Translations under genes and position numbers: made by a program
Source: Streptomyces sabulosicollis
Lineage (GTDB): Bacteria > Actinomycetota > Actinomycetes > Streptomycetales > Streptomycetaceae
Direction of reading: 5' to 3'
Length of the DNA: 36,541 nt
NCBI RefSeq assembly: GCF_016103465.1
Contig: NZ_JAEEAP010000039.1
Location: 1-36,541 of the forward strand
Shown: one piece after another, positions 1 to 9,835 of the stretch
Position numbering within the stretch: the first letter of the stretch is position 1
Layout of the letters: each line of letters begins with the position of its first letter
The notes under the pieces: model-generated
Seen by the model: the letters and a program-made list of their open reading frames with translations, nothing else
The model's database searches: none
Told to the model about the DNA's origin: nothing

Positions 1-990
1 GCTTCGGCGTCCCCGGCCTCCGCCCCCCGCGGCTCCGCCCCGCGGGACGACGCGCCGCTCGTGCTCGCCGCCTGCTCGGGCGGCGCCGACTCCATGGCGC
101 TCGCCTCCGCCCTCGCCTTCGAGGCCCCGCGCGCCGGGCTGCGCGCCGGCGGGGTCACCGTCGACCACGGTCTCCAGCAGGGCTCCGACGCCCGCGCCGC
201 CGAGGTCGCCGACCGGATGCGGGCCCTTGGCCTGGCGCCGGTCGAGACGATCGCCGTGTCCGTCGGCCGGAGCGGCGGTCCCGAGGCCGCCGCGCGGGAC
301 GCCCGCTACGCCGCGCTGGACGCCGCCGCCGAGCGCCACGGCGCCGCCGCCGTGCTGCTCGGCCACACCCGTGACGACCAGGCCGAGACGGTTCTGCTGG
401 GCCTCGCCCGCGGCTCCGGCACCCGCTCGCTGTCCGGCATGGCCTGGGTCTCCGGCACCGGCGGCCGCTACCGCCGCCCCTTCCTCCAGCTGGACCGGCA
501 CACCGTCCGTGAGGCGTGCCTGGCCCAGTCGCTCCCCGTCTGGGACGACCCGCACAACGTGGACCCCTCCTACACCCGCTCCCGGGTCCGCCACGAGGCG
601 CTGCCCATCCTGGAGAAGGCGCTGGGCAAGGGCGTCGTCGAGGCGCTGGCCCGCACCGCCCAGCTCTCCCGGGACGACGCCGACGCCCTCGACGCCTGGG
701 CCGCCCGCGCCGAGGCCGATGTGATGACCACCGCACCGGCGGCGGCCGGTGGCGCGCAGGCCGTGCACCTCGACACCGTCGGCCTGCACGGACTGCCCAC
801 CGCCGTCCGCCGCCGGGTGCTGCGCCGGGCCGCCATCGCCGCGGGCGCGCCCGCCGGTTCGCTCTTCGCCCGCCACATCGAAGAGGTGGACCGGCTGATC
901 ACCGGCTGGCGGGGGCAGCGGGCCATCAACCTCCCCGGCCGCGTCGAGGTCCGCCGTGAGGGTGGCAGACTGGTCATCCGGCAGGGCTGA
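1..990 (+). CDS. tilS: tRNA(Ile)-lysidine synthase TilS, 5'-truncated by window edge
   Basis: TilS attaches lysine to the C34 wobble base of tRNA-Ile(CAU) using ATP, changing its decoding from AUG to AUA. The visible 329 codons are open from base 1, so the true start lies outside the window; a GTG at 61 is internal. The N-type PP-loop SGGADS lies just after that GTG, followed by VTVDHGL and the [20 protein letters not shown] segment typical of the family. A C-terminal part ends [21 protein letters not shown]-like, as in other actinobacterial TilS. hpt follows 36 bases downstream on the same strand, a classic tilS-hpt-ftsH order, so co-transcription is likely. Product is certain; only the start is missing. 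Confidence 0.95.
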   Translation, partial: ASASPASAPRGSAPRDDAPLVLAACSGGADSMALASALAFEAPRAGLRAGGVTVDHGLQQGSDARAAEVADRMRALGLAPVETIAVSVGRSGGPEAAARDARYAALDAAAERHGAAAVLLGHTRDDQAETVLLGLARGSGTRSLSGMAWVSGTGGRYRRPFLQLDRHTVREACLAQSLPVWDDPHNVDPSYTRSRVRHEALPILEKALGKGVVEALARTAQLSRDDADALDAWAARAEADVMTTAPAAAGGAQAVHLDTVGLHGLPTAVRRRVLRRAAIAAGAPAGSLFARHIEEVDRLITGWRGQRAINLPGRVEVRREGGRLVIRQG

Positions 991-1026
991 TCCGCCCGAG
1001 CCAGTTGAGCCGGTAGTCGAACGAGA

Positions 1027-1590
1027 GTGGCGCGGGTGGACGACAAGGACATGGGCACCGACCTCAAGTCGGTCCTCATCACCGAGGAAGAGATCAACGC
1101 GAAGCTGGCCGAGCTGGCCGCCGCCATCGACGAGGAGTACGCGGGCAAGGATCTGCTGATCGTCGGCGTGCTCAAGGGCGCGGTCATGGTGATGGCGGAC
1201 CTGGCGCGTGCCCTCTCCACGCCCGTCACCATGGACTGGATGGCCGTGTCGTCGTACGGCGCGGGCACCCAGTCCTCCGGCGTGGTGCGTATCCTGAAGG
1301 ACTTGGACACCGACATCAAGGGCAAGCACGTCCTGATCGTCGAGGACATCATCGACTCCGGACTGACGCTGTCGTGGCTGCTGTCGAACCTGGGCTCGCG
1401 CGAGCCGGCCTCGCTGAACGTCTGCACCCTGCTGCGCAAGCCGGAGGCGGCCAAGGTCGCCATCGATGTGAAGTGGGTCGGCTTCGACATCCCCAATGAG
1501 TTCGTCGTCGGCTACGGCCTGGACTACGCCGAGAAGTACCGGAACCTTCGGTTCGTCGGCACCCTGGCCCCTCACGTCTACGGCGGCTGA
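1027..1590 (+). CDS. hpt: Hypoxanthine phosphoribosyltransferase
   Basis: Purine salvage enzyme that transfers phosphoribosyl from PRPP to hypoxanthine or guanine, giving IMP or GMP. The 187-residue product has the PRPP-binding signature [13 protein letters not shown] in the middle, an N-terminal [14 protein letters not shown] segment and the C-terminal [15 protein letters not shown] typical of bacterial HPRTs. Length matches the family. The start is ambiguous: GTG 1027 is used here, but a GAGAG at 1023-1027 lies 8 bases ahead of an in-frame GTG at 1036, which may be the real start (184 aa). It sits between tilS and ftsH, as in most Gram-positive bacteria. Confidence 0.95.
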   Translation: MARVDDKDMGTDLKSVLITEEEINAKLAELAAAIDEEYAGKDLLIVGVLKGAVMVMADLARALSTPVTMDWMAVSSYGAGTQSSGVVRILKDLDTDIKGKHVLIVEDIIDSGLTLSWLLSNLGSREPASLNVCTLLRKPEAAKVAIDVKWVGFDIPNEFVVGYGLDYAEKYRNLRFVGTLAPHVYGG

Positions 1591-1742
1591 CGGGCGCCGT
1601 CGGCCCCTGGGAACCTGGCGGGGTTTTCCGCCGTTGGAGCAGGGGAAGGCGGTTTTGTTAACAGTCCGCGGCGGCGTCGGGTGACAATGCTGGGGTACCG
1701 TCCGAAGGTCAGTCTTTTTCGAGGCTGAGGATTACACAGCTC

Positions 1743-1773
1743 ATACACCGCAAATACACCGCAATACACCGCA
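1743..1773. repeat. Three direct repeats ATACACCGCA upstream of ftsH
   Basis: The decamer ATACACCGCA occurs at 1743-1752, 1754-1763 and 1764-1773, with start-to-start distances of 11 and 10 bases, about one helical turn each. They lie in the 255-base gap between hpt and ftsH, about 70 bases before the ftsH start. This gap also has a short GGCGG/CCGCC hairpin (1617-1632) and a weak TTAACA(1658)-GACAAT(1683) promoter-like pair with 19-base spacing. Phased copies suggest a regulator site, but no known motif is recognised. Confidence 0.75.
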
Positions 1774-1814
1774 CGCACAGGCGCCCCTCCAGGGCTGCCG
1801 TGCCTCACTGTGGC

Positions 1815-1845
1815 AGGAGGGACGGGGCGGCTTCGCCCCGTATGG

Positions 1846-1848
<3 letters not shown>
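1815..1848 (+). promoter_or_regulatory. ftsH ribosome binding site with hairpin spacer
   Basis: AGGAGG at 1815-1820 is the only good Shine-Dalgarno ahead of the family-conserved start (ATG 1846), but it is 25 bases away, too far for a linear site. Between them CGGGGCG (1823-1829) and CGCCCCG (1834-1840) form a perfect 7-bp stem with loop GCTT. Folding it leaves only AC plus TATGG, about 7 bases, between the Shine-Dalgarno and ATG. The hairpin therefore probably acts as a structured spacer that decides the start. Another ATG at 1842 is out of frame. Confidence 0.6.
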
Positions 1849-3888
<2,040 letters not shown>

Positions 3889-3932
3889 TCCCGTCACCGG
3901 GGGCGGTCTCCGCGCCCGGTGGCCCCGGAATG

Positions 3933-3977
3933 AATGCCGCGTCCACCAGGTTCTAGCCTGGTGGACGCGGCATTTTC
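3933..3977 (+). terminator. Strong intrinsic terminator after ftsH
   Basis: A perfect 18-bp stem (3933-3950 with 3957-3974) with loop TTCTAG is followed by a short T run (TTTTC). It ends the ftsH transcript 45 bases after the stop and lies 39 bases before folE. folE therefore depends on read-through or on a promoter in the short GT-rich stretch 3978-4000, where I see no convincing -10 box. Confidence 0.85.
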
Positions 3978-4015
3978 GCGTTCGTGTGTGTGTATGTGAG
4001 GAACGAGGCAGCTCC

Positions 4016-4621
4016 ATGACCGACCCGGTGACGCTGGACGGCGAGAGCCCCATTGGCGTGTTCGACGAGAAGCGCGCCGAGAACGCGATCCGCGAGCTGC
4101 TGATCGCCGTCGGTGAGGACCCGGACCGAGAGGGGCTGCGGGAGACGCCGGGCCGGGTGGCCCGTGCGTACAAGGAGATCTTCGCGGGGCTGCGCCAGGT
4201 GCCCGAGGACGTCCTGACCACCACCTTCGACCTGGGCCACGACGAGATGGTGCTGGTCAAGGACATCGAGGTGATGTCCTCCTGCGAGCACCACCTGGTG
4301 CCCTTCGTGGGCGTGGCCCATGTGGGCTACATCCCGTCCCACGACGGCAAGATCACCGGGCTGTCCAAGCTGGCCCGGCTGGTCGATGTCTACGCCCGCC
4401 GCCCCCAGGTCCAGGAGCGGCTGACCACCCAGATCGCCGACTCCCTGATGCGGATACTGGAACCGCGCGGGGTGATCGTGGTGGTCGAGTGCGAGCACAT
4501 GTGCATGACCATGCGCGGGGTGCGCAAGCCCGGCGCCAAGACCCTCACCTCGGCCGTCCGCGGCCAGCTGCGCGACCCGGCCACCCGGGCGGAGGCGATG
4601 AGCCTCATCATGGCCCGCTGA
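4016..4621 (+). CDS. folE: GTP cyclohydrolase I
   Basis: First enzyme of tetrahydrofolate synthesis; converts GTP to 7,8-dihydroneopterin triphosphate. The 201-aa product carries CEHHLVPF with zinc ligands Cys90 and His93, the RRPQVQERL motif, and [10 protein letters not shown] with the third zinc ligand Cys163, by alignment with E. coli FolE Cys110/His113/Cys181. ATG 4016 is preceded by GAGG (4005-4008) at 7 bases; an ATG-like extension upstream (from 3986) starts inside the ftsH terminator region and is rejected. The other folate genes face it on the minus strand and end 66 bases downstream, so folE is split from the folP-folB-folK transcription unit. Confidence 0.97.
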   Translation: MTDPVTLDGESPIGVFDEKRAENAIRELLIAVGEDPDREGLRETPGRVARAYKEIFAGLRQVPEDVLTTTFDLGHDEMVLVKDIEVMSSCEHHLVPFVGVAHVGYIPSHDGKITGLSKLARLVDVYARRPQVQERLTTQIADSLMRILEPRGVIVVVECEHMCMTMRGVRKPGAKTLTSAVRGQLRDPATRAEAMSLIMAR

Positions 4622-4686
4622 GCGGCTCTCCGGGCTCCCCGCACACCTGGCGGGTGGTGGGCACCTACCCGGGCTCCGGGCGCCTC

Positions 4687-5184
4687 TCAGGCGCGGGCCG
4701 CCGCGCTGGGGCCGTTGCCGTCGTTGTCGTCGTCCTCGGGGAGCTTGAGGACCCGCTCCAGGAAGAACGCGGCCGCCACCACCCCGGCGCCCGCGAGGAC
4801 CGAGCCCCCGGCGTAGAACGCCTGATCGCGCCGGGCGGGCACGTCGAGCTGCTCCATGGCCAGGAAGACGCCCACCCCGCCGTACATCCCCGCGACCAGC
4901 GCCGCCACCAGCGCGCTGGCCTGCCCGAAGACCACCGCACGGGCGGCCACCATCGGGTCCACGCCCTTGGCGCCGGGCTGACGCTCCCGCTGGGCGCGCA
5001 GCCGGGACCGCAGCGACAGCGCGGTGGCGGCCAGCACGACCGCGATCAGGGCCAGCACGATCGGCGCGGCCACCGGGACGCTCGGCAGCGACCCGAAGGT
5101 GTCCCACAGCCGGGCACCCGCCCACGACACCACACCGGCCACGGCGAACAGCCCGACCAGCACGCCGATCCGAAGTTGCTTCAC
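4687..5184 (-). CDS. DUF3180 family membrane protein
   Basis: Actinobacterial membrane protein of unknown function, 165 aa from GTG 5184 (VKQLRIGVLVG). Four hydrophobic segments are visible: about residues 5-22 (VLVGLFAVAGVVSW), 33-55 (VAAPIVLALIAVVLAATAL), 82-103 (ARAVVFGQASALVAALVAG) and 120-142. A basic linker RLRAQRERQPGAKG lies between helices 2 and 3. The C-terminus is acidic (EDDDNDG). GAGGGG 9 bases upstream supports the start; longer upstream frames run into folK and are ignored. It is last in the folP-NTF2-folB-folK order, a position this family often has in actinobacteria, but no biochemical role is known to me. Confidence 0.9.
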   Translation of the reverse strand: MKQLRIGVLVGLFAVAGVVSWAGARLWDTFGSLPSVPVAAPIVLALIAVVLAATALSLRSRLRAQRERQPGAKGVDPMVAARAVVFGQASALVAALVAGMYGGVGVFLAMEQLDVPARRDQAFYAGGSVLAGAGVVAAAFFLERVLKLPEDDDNDGNGPSAAARA

Positions 5185-5246
5185 CGAGCGGTCGCCCCTC
5201 AATCCAGTACGTGCCAGGTTGTCCCGGAACCTCTCCGGATCAACGT

Positions 5247-5840
5247 CTACTCGGGCAGTCGCAGTTCCAGATCGGCGCGGACCCGGACCCCGTCCTGGCC
5301 CACCGCCGCCAGCAGCCCCGCGACCGTCCCCCGCCCGGGGACCTCGGCCTGCGGGTCCACGTCGTTCCACGGCACCAGGACGAAGGCGCGCTCATGGGCG
5401 CGCGGATGCGGCAGGGTCAGCCGCGGGTCGTCGGACACCACGTCCTGGTACGCCACGATGTCCACGTCGATGGTGCGCGGGCCCCAGCGCTCGTCCCGCA
5501 CCCGCTCGAACGCCTCCTCGATGGCGTGGCCGCGCTCCAGCAGCGAGGACGGCGGCAGCGTCGTCTTGATCAGCACCACCGCGTTGAAGTACGTGGCCTG
5601 GGTGCCGGGCGCCACGCCCCACGGATCCGTCTCGTACACCGGCGACACGGCCTTGACCCGCAGGCCCGGGGTGTCCTCCAGCGCGTCGATCGCGCCCTGG
5701 AGGGTCTCCAGGCGGTTGCCCAGGTTGCTGCCGAGCGAGATCACCGCTCGTTTGGGGTTGCTCAACGTCACATCGGCGGCGTCCACCTGCTCCACCACGG
5801 AGGTGGGAACGGGCTGCACGGTCGGGTCGCTGCTGCTCAT
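5247..5840 (-). CDS. folK: 2-amino-4-hydroxy-6-hydroxymethyldihydropteridine pyrophosphokinase
   Basis: HPPK transfers pyrophosphate from ATP to 6-hydroxymethyl-dihydropterin, making the substrate of FolP. The 197-aa product has SLGSNLGNR near residue 36, SPVYETDPWG, and the HPPK signature ERWGPRTIDVDIV followed by LPHPRAHERAFVL. The first ~30 residues are a variable extension. ATG 5840 overlaps the folB stop as ATGA (5837-5840), implying translational coupling; GGAG sits about 7 bases upstream. The gene is downstream of folB on the minus strand and 62 bases ahead of the DUF3180 gene. Confidence 0.96.
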   Translation of the reverse strand: MSSSDPTVQPVPTSVVEQVDAADVTLSNPKRAVISLGSNLGNRLETLQGAIDALEDTPGLRVKAVSPVYETDPWGVAPGTQATYFNAVVLIKTTLPPSSLLERGHAIEEAFERVRDERWGPRTIDVDIVAYQDVVSDDPRLTLPHPRAHERAFVLVPWNDVDPQAEVPGRGTVAGLLAAVGQDGVRVRADLELRLPE

Positions 5841-6196
5841 ACTCGGCTCCGGGTGATGGTGATGGTCACGTCGTCGAAGGGCACGGTGATCGGGGCCTGC
5901 GGCTTGTGCACCACGACCTCGACCTCCCGCACCACGGCGTGCTCGAGGCACCGGTCCGCGATCCGTTCGGCCAGCGTCTCGATCAGATCGACCGGCTCAC
6001 CCCGTACCACGTCCACGACCTCCTCCGCCACCACGCCGTAGTGGACGGTCCTGCCGAGGTCGTCGTGGGCCGCGGCGGGCCGGGTGTCCAGGCCGAGCAC
6101 GAGGTCCACCACGAAGTCCTGGCCCTCCTCGCGCTCATGGGGCAGCACACCGTGGTGCCCGCGAGCCCTCAGGCCGCGCAGCGCGACACGATCCAC
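5837..6196 (-). CDS. folB: Dihydroneopterin aldolase
   Basis: Converts 7,8-dihydroneopterin to 6-hydroxymethyl-dihydropterin and glycolaldehyde. From GTG 6196 the product is 119 aa, VDRVALRGLRARGHHG, the usual FolB length. Family marks are the Gly-rich G.RA.GHHGV start, EREEGQ with the conserved Glu, LIETLAERIAD in the middle and VHKPQAPI with the catalytic Lys. CAGGAG (6205-6210) lies 8 bases before this GTG and decides the start; the frame is open further upstream with no site. The stop overlaps the folK start. Confidence 0.95.
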   Translation of the reverse strand: MDRVALRGLRARGHHGVLPHEREEGQDFVVDLVLGLDTRPAAAHDDLGRTVHYGVVAEEVVDVVRGEPVDLIETLAERIADRCLEHAVVREVEVVVHKPQAPITVPFDDVTITITRSRV

Positions 6197-6287
6197 CTGA
6201 ACCACTCCTGCTGGTCGTCGGTACGCGGGCACGTCCCAGCCGGAACGCACCACCCGCCCCCTGCCGTATGCGGGGGTACCTGCCTCG

Positions 6288-6339
6288 AATCTACCTGCGA
6301 GCCCCGGCGGCACTCGCCCATGGGGTGGGCGGCACTCGC
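6288..6339 (-). promoter_or_regulatory. Candidate folB promoter with duplicated 12-mer
   Basis: This lies in the 203-base gap between the NTF2-like gene and folB. Read on the minus strand there is a -10-like TAGATT (6293-6288), and 17 bases upstream a weak -35 region at 6316-6311. The 12-mer GGCGGCACTCGC (plus-strand sequence) occurs at 6306-6317, overlapping that -35, and again at 6328-6339, 22 bases away, about two helical turns. The rest of the gap holds GC-rich short hairpins only (for example CGCCCA/TGGGCG near 6316-6331). Confidence 0.4.
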
Positions 6340-6399
6340 TGCCGACGCTCCGCGTCACAGCCTCCTACCCCCACCTCGCGGGGCTCGAACGGGGTGGAC

Positions 6400-6885
6400 T
6401 CAGCCCGGCAGCAGCCCGTCGTCGGCGGGGCCTTCGGGACCGCCCGGCTCCTCGTCGTCGCTCTCCGCGAGCACGGGGGAGCCGTGGTGCGCCCAGACCT
6501 TCCAGCCGTCCTCCGTCCGGCGGAACACGTTCGTGGCCACGACCAGCTGGCCCACCAGCGGGCCGAGCTGGCCCTCCTCCTCCGCCGGCGCGCCGCTGAG
6601 GATGTTCTCGGTGCAGGTCACCATGGCGGTGTCGGCCATCACCGACACCTCGACATCCGTCAGGAAGAACTGGATGTAGTCCGTGTTGGCCATGATCAGC
6701 GCATAGGAGCGGAGCACCTCGCCCCGGCCGCGCAGCACCGGCCAGCCCGGGTGGACACAGGACACCTCGGTGTCGGGGGAATCCAGCCAGAGCCGCTGCA
6801 GCGTGGCGTGGTCGCCCTGCTCCATGGCGTCGTACAGCGCGGTGTTCACCAGCGCCACACGCTCGTTGTCCGTAAGGGAAGTCAC
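6400..6885 (-). CDS. NTF2-like (SnoaL/DUF4440-type) small protein in folate operon
   Basis: A 161-aa protein of the nuclear-transport-factor-2-like cone fold. The sequence starts VTSLTDNERVALVNTALYDA, then an AMEQGD..LQRLWL helix, a VSCVHPGWPVLRGRGEVLRS strand-turn-helix, and VWAHHGSPVL near the end of the fold, as in DUF4440/SnoaL_3 proteins. The last ~20 residues are acidic and Gly/Pro-rich. No enzymatic residues can be assigned. GTG 6885 overlaps the folP stop as GTGA (6882-6885), so it is translationally coupled to folP. Its constant association with folP in streptomycetes hints at a role in pterin or folate handling, but that is inference. Confidence 0.88.
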   Translation of the reverse strand: MTSLTDNERVALVNTALYDAMEQGDHATLQRLWLDSPDTEVSCVHPGWPVLRGRGEVLRSYALIMANTDYIQFFLTDVEVSVMADTAMVTCTENILSGAPAEEEGQLGPLVGQLVVATNVFRRTEDGWKVWAHHGSPVLAESDDEEPGGPEGPADDGLLPG

Positions 6886-7760
6886 AGCGCTCCCGCCGTG
6901 GTCTCGGCCGCTTCGATGGCCCGCGCCACGCGCACCGCGTCCGCGCTGGCCCGTACCTCGTGCACCCGGACGGCCCAGGCGCCCTCGCGCGCCGCGAGCG
7001 CCGAGACCGCCGCCGTGGCGGCGTCCCGCTCCCGGGCGGGCGGCGGGCTGCCCCCGTCACCGGCCAGGACGCGCCCCAGGAACCGCTTGCGGGAGGCCGC
7101 CACCAGCAGCGGCCGGCCCAGCTCCCGCAGCGTGGACAGATGGGCCACCAGCGCCAGGTCGTGCCCGGCGTCCTTGGCGAAGCCCAGGCCCGGGTCGATC
7201 ACGATCCGCTCCGGGTCGATACCGCCCGCGACCGCCCGCTCCAGACCGGCGCGCAGCTCGGCGACGACCTCGCCGACCACGTCCGCGTACACCGCTCGGT
7301 TGTTCATGTCGATCGACTGGCCGCGCCAGTGCATCACCACGAACGGCACCCCCGCCGCGGCCACCATGGGCACCATCGCGGGGTCGGCGCCGCCGCCGCT
7401 GACGTCGTTGACCAGCCGGGCCCCGGCCGCCACCGCCCGCTCGGCCACCGTGGCCCGCATGGTGTCCACGCTGATCACCGCTCCGGCCGCGGCCAGCTCC
7501 CGGACCACGGGGATCACCCGGCGCAGCTCCTCGGCCTCGTCGACGCGCGCCGCGCCGGGCCGGGTCGACTCGCCGCCGACGTCCACCAGGTCCGCCCCGG
7601 CGGCGACCAGATCGAGACCGTGCTTGACGGCCAGATCGGTGTCGAACCACTGCCCGCCGTCGGAGAAGGAGTCGGGTGTGACGTTCACCACGCCCATCAC
7701 CGCGCACCGGTCCCACTCCGGCAGTCCGGCCACCCGGCCCCGCCCATGCAACGTGCTCAT
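6882..7760 (-). CDS. folP: Dihydropteroate synthase
   Basis: Condenses 6-hydroxymethyl-dihydropterin pyrophosphate with p-aminobenzoate; sulfonamide target. The 292-aa TIM-barrel product shows VMGVVNVTPDSFSDGG (signature 1), VDVGGESTRPGA (signature 2), VNDVSGG, the actinobacterial MHWRG variant, DPGLGFAK and ASRKRFLG. ATG 7760 has no Shine-Dalgarno; instead the minus strand reads TAGGCT, six bases, ATG (TAGGCT at 7772-7767), which suggests a leaderless transcript. The stop overlaps the start of the NTF2-like gene. The lysyltransferase gene ends 73 bases upstream on the same strand. Confidence 0.96.
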   Translation of the reverse strand: MSTLHGRGRVAGLPEWDRCAVMGVVNVTPDSFSDGGQWFDTDLAVKHGLDLVAAGADLVDVGGESTRPGAARVDEAEELRRVIPVVRELAAAGAVISVDTMRATVAERAVAAGARLVNDVSGGGADPAMVPMVAAAGVPFVVMHWRGQSIDMNNRAVYADVVGEVVAELRAGLERAVAGGIDPERIVIDPGLGFAKDAGHDLALVAHLSTLRELGRPLLVAASRKRFLGRVLAGDGGSPPPARERDAATAAVSALAAREGAWAVRVHEVRASADAVRVARAIEAAETTAGAL

Positions 7761-7833
7761 GTGCCCAGCCTAGGCGTAGGCCCTGTCCGGCGGATCTCCA
7801 CGGGCCCGCGACGCCCGGCACGACGCCCCCGGA

Positions 7834-9666
7834 TCAGGCCGCCTTCTGGAGCTCCCGGCCCTCGGCCGGGTGCCGATGGGCGCAGGGCCGCGGCTCGGGG
7901 CGGCGCCCGCGGCGCAGCAGCCGGGGCAGGGCGAGCGAGACGAACCCTTCGGCCTGCATCGCGGCCAGGCCGATCCGGGGCAGGTCGCGGGTGCTGCGGA
8001 AGACCACGAAGCGCGGCTCCCAGCGCGGCTGGAACTTGGCGTTGAACTTGTACAGCGACTCGATCTGGAACCAGCGGGAGAGGAACACCAGCAGCGCCCG
8101 CCAGCCGCGCAGCACCGGGCCCGCGCCCAGCTTCTCGCCGCGCGCCAGCGCCGAGCGGAACATCGCGAAGTTCAGCGACACCCGCTCCACGCCCAGCTCG
8201 GGGGCGGCCCGCAGCGCGGCCACGATCAGCAGCTCGTTCATGCCCGGGTCGGCGCTCCGGTCGCGCCGCATCAGCTCCAGCGACATCCCGTCCCGGCCCC
8301 ACGGCACGAAGTGCAGCACGGCCTTGAGGTCCCCGTACGGGCCTTCCTCGGCGCCCTCGTCGGCGGCCTTGTGGGCGGTGGCGATCACCGCGTCCCCGTC
8401 CGCCGGGTCGCCGATCCGGCCCAGCGCCATCGAGAAGCCGCGCTCGGTGTCGGTGCCGCGCCAGTCGGCGGCCGCGCGCCGGATGGCCTCCAGCTCCTCC
8501 TGGCTCAGCTCGGCGGCGCGCCGCACCCGGGTCCGGTAGCCGGCCCGCTCGATCCGCTTGACCATCTGGCGCACGTTGCGCATGGCGCGCCCGGAGAGGG
8601 TGAAGTCCGCCACATCGACGATGGCCTCGTCACCGAGCTCGAGCGCGTCCAGGCCGGTCTCCCGGGTCCACACCTCGCCGCCGGTCTCGCTGCAGCCCAT
8701 CACCGCCGGGGTCCAGGAGTGGGCCCGGGCCTCCTCCATGAAGCGGGCGATGGCACCCGGCCACGCCTCCACGTCGCCGACCGGGTCGCCGCTGGCGAGC
8801 ATCACCCCGGAGACCACGCGGTAGCAGACCGCCGCCTTGCCGCTGGGGGAGAAGACCACGGCCTTGTCGCGGCGGAGCGCGAAGTGACCGAGCGAGTCGC
8901 GGCGCCCGTGGGCGGCGAGCAGCTCCCGCAGCCGCTCCTCGTCCCCGGGGGTGAGGCGGGCGGCCGGGTGCTCGGGGCGGAAGGCGAGATAGGCGGTGGT
9001 GGCCACGGTCAGCAGGCCCAGCGCGCCGAGGGAGTAGCCGACCGTGTAGTCCGCGCCGTGGCGGTAGTCGACCGGCCCCTCGAAGCCGAACAGGCCCCAC
9101 AGGACGTGCTCCAGCTGCTCGCCGAGCGACGGGCGCCCCTGAATGGCGTCCGGGTGCGACCGGACGATGAGCAGCCCCACGGTGACGCTGACCGCGCCCA
9201 GGCCCACGAAGTTGGCCAGCGCCATCCAGCGGCTGCGCGGATCCGGCAGCGCCGCGAACTCGGCGCGGTAGCGGATCAGCACCCCCATCAGCACGAGGGA
9301 GAGGACCATGCCGATGACCGAGTGCCGGTAGAGCAGCTGCGCGGCCGCGCCGACCGGCAGCAGCCCCACGGCCGCGACCCAGGCCCGCCGCTTACGCCGC
9401 TTGAGCCCGTGGGCCAGCATCAGCAGCAGCAGGCCGACCACGATCGAGGCGGCGGCCGCCAGGGAGCTCACGGCGCCCGGCAGCAGCTCGGCCAGCGCGT
9501 GCACCCTGCTGTGCCGCAGCCGGGGGAAGACGATGTCCATCAGCCCGATCAGCGTGCACGCGGTGCCGACGGCGGTGGGCACCGCCTCCGGCCTGGGGCC
9601 GCGTGCCAGGCGCCGTATCCGGGTGGGAACCTTCCCGGACGTTTCGGCATCTTGACTGTCAGACAT
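7834..9666 (-). CDS. MprF-like phosphatidylglycerol lysyltransferase (DUF2156)
   Basis: Likely transfers lysine from lysyl-tRNA to phosphatidylglycerol, lowering envelope negative charge and protecting against cationic peptides. The 610-aa product has a ~45-residue cytosolic start, then about six membrane segments (for example LIGLMDIVFP, SIVVGLLLLMLAHGL, AWVAAVGLLPVGAAAQLL, VIGMVLSLVLMGVLI, LGAVSVTVGLLIV, SLGALGLLTVATTAYLAF). A C-terminal DUF2156 synthase domain from about residue 250 has FALRRDKAVVFSPSGKAAVC and SGVMLASGDPVGD. Full MprF proteins have ~14 helices; here the flippase part is short. ATG 9666 is preceded by GGGAA. A match to an ECF promoter lies 72-101 bases upstream. Upstream in-frame codons lack a ribosome site. 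Confidence 0.88.
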   Translation of the reverse strand: MSDSQDAETSGKVPTRIRRLARGPRPEAVPTAVGTACTLIGLMDIVFPRLRHSRVHALAELLPGAVSSLAAAASIVVGLLLLMLAHGLKRRKRRAWVAAVGLLPVGAAAQLLYRHSVIGMVLSLVLMGVLIRYRAEFAALPDPRSRWMALANFVGLGAVSVTVGLLIVRSHPDAIQGRPSLGEQLEHVLWGLFGFEGPVDYRHGADYTVGYSLGALGLLTVATTAYLAFRPEHPAARLTPGDEERLRELLAAHGRRDSLGHFALRRDKAVVFSPSGKAAVCYRVVSGVMLASGDPVGDVEAWPGAIARFMEEARAHSWTPAVMGCSETGGEVWTRETGLDALELGDEAIVDVADFTLSGRAMRNVRQMVKRIERAGYRTRVRRAAELSQEELEAIRRAAADWRGTDTERGFSMALGRIGDPADGDAVIATAHKAADEGAEEGPYGDLKAVLHFVPWGRDGMSLELMRRDRSADPGMNELLIVAALRAAPELGVERVSLNFAMFRSALARGEKLGAGPVLRGWRALLVFLSRWFQIESLYKFNAKFQPRWEPRFVVFRSTRDLPRIGLAAMQAEGFVSLALPRLLRRGRRPEPRPCAHRHPAEGRELQKAA

Positions 9667-9737
9667 CTGTATTCCCGTCGCTTCGGTCAAGAGGATCTTC
9701 GGTTCTGTTGCGCGGCATCCGCACGATTTGCGCCCTG

Positions 9738-9767
9738 TAAGACGGCGTTTGAAGGAGCGGGGTTCAC
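9738..9767 (-). promoter_or_regulatory. SigE-like (ECF) promoter of the lysyltransferase gene
   Basis: On the minus strand GTGAACC (9767-9761) is followed after exactly 16 bases by CGTCTTA (9744-9738). This fits the ECF type used by Streptomyces SigE (GAACC-like -35, about 16 bases, CGTCT-like -10). A transcript would start near 9730, giving a leader of about 65 bases. From memory the equivalent S. coelicolor gene is reported among cell-envelope-stress SigE targets, which agrees. The 169-base divergent region otherwise has only GC-rich hairpins (9758-9773, 9791-9812). Confidence 0.65.
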
Positions 9768-9835
9768 TCCCCGGCCACGGCTGGGAGGTTCCCCCGGCGG
9801 CACGGGGGGTCCGGCCGCCCGGCAGAAAGATAGTG

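Noticed and set aside
9728-9835. Extended N-terminus of the esterase (36 extra codons)
   Set aside because: It would overlap the divergent ECF promoter and lacks a ribosome site; the hydrophobic signal begins right after ATG 9836.
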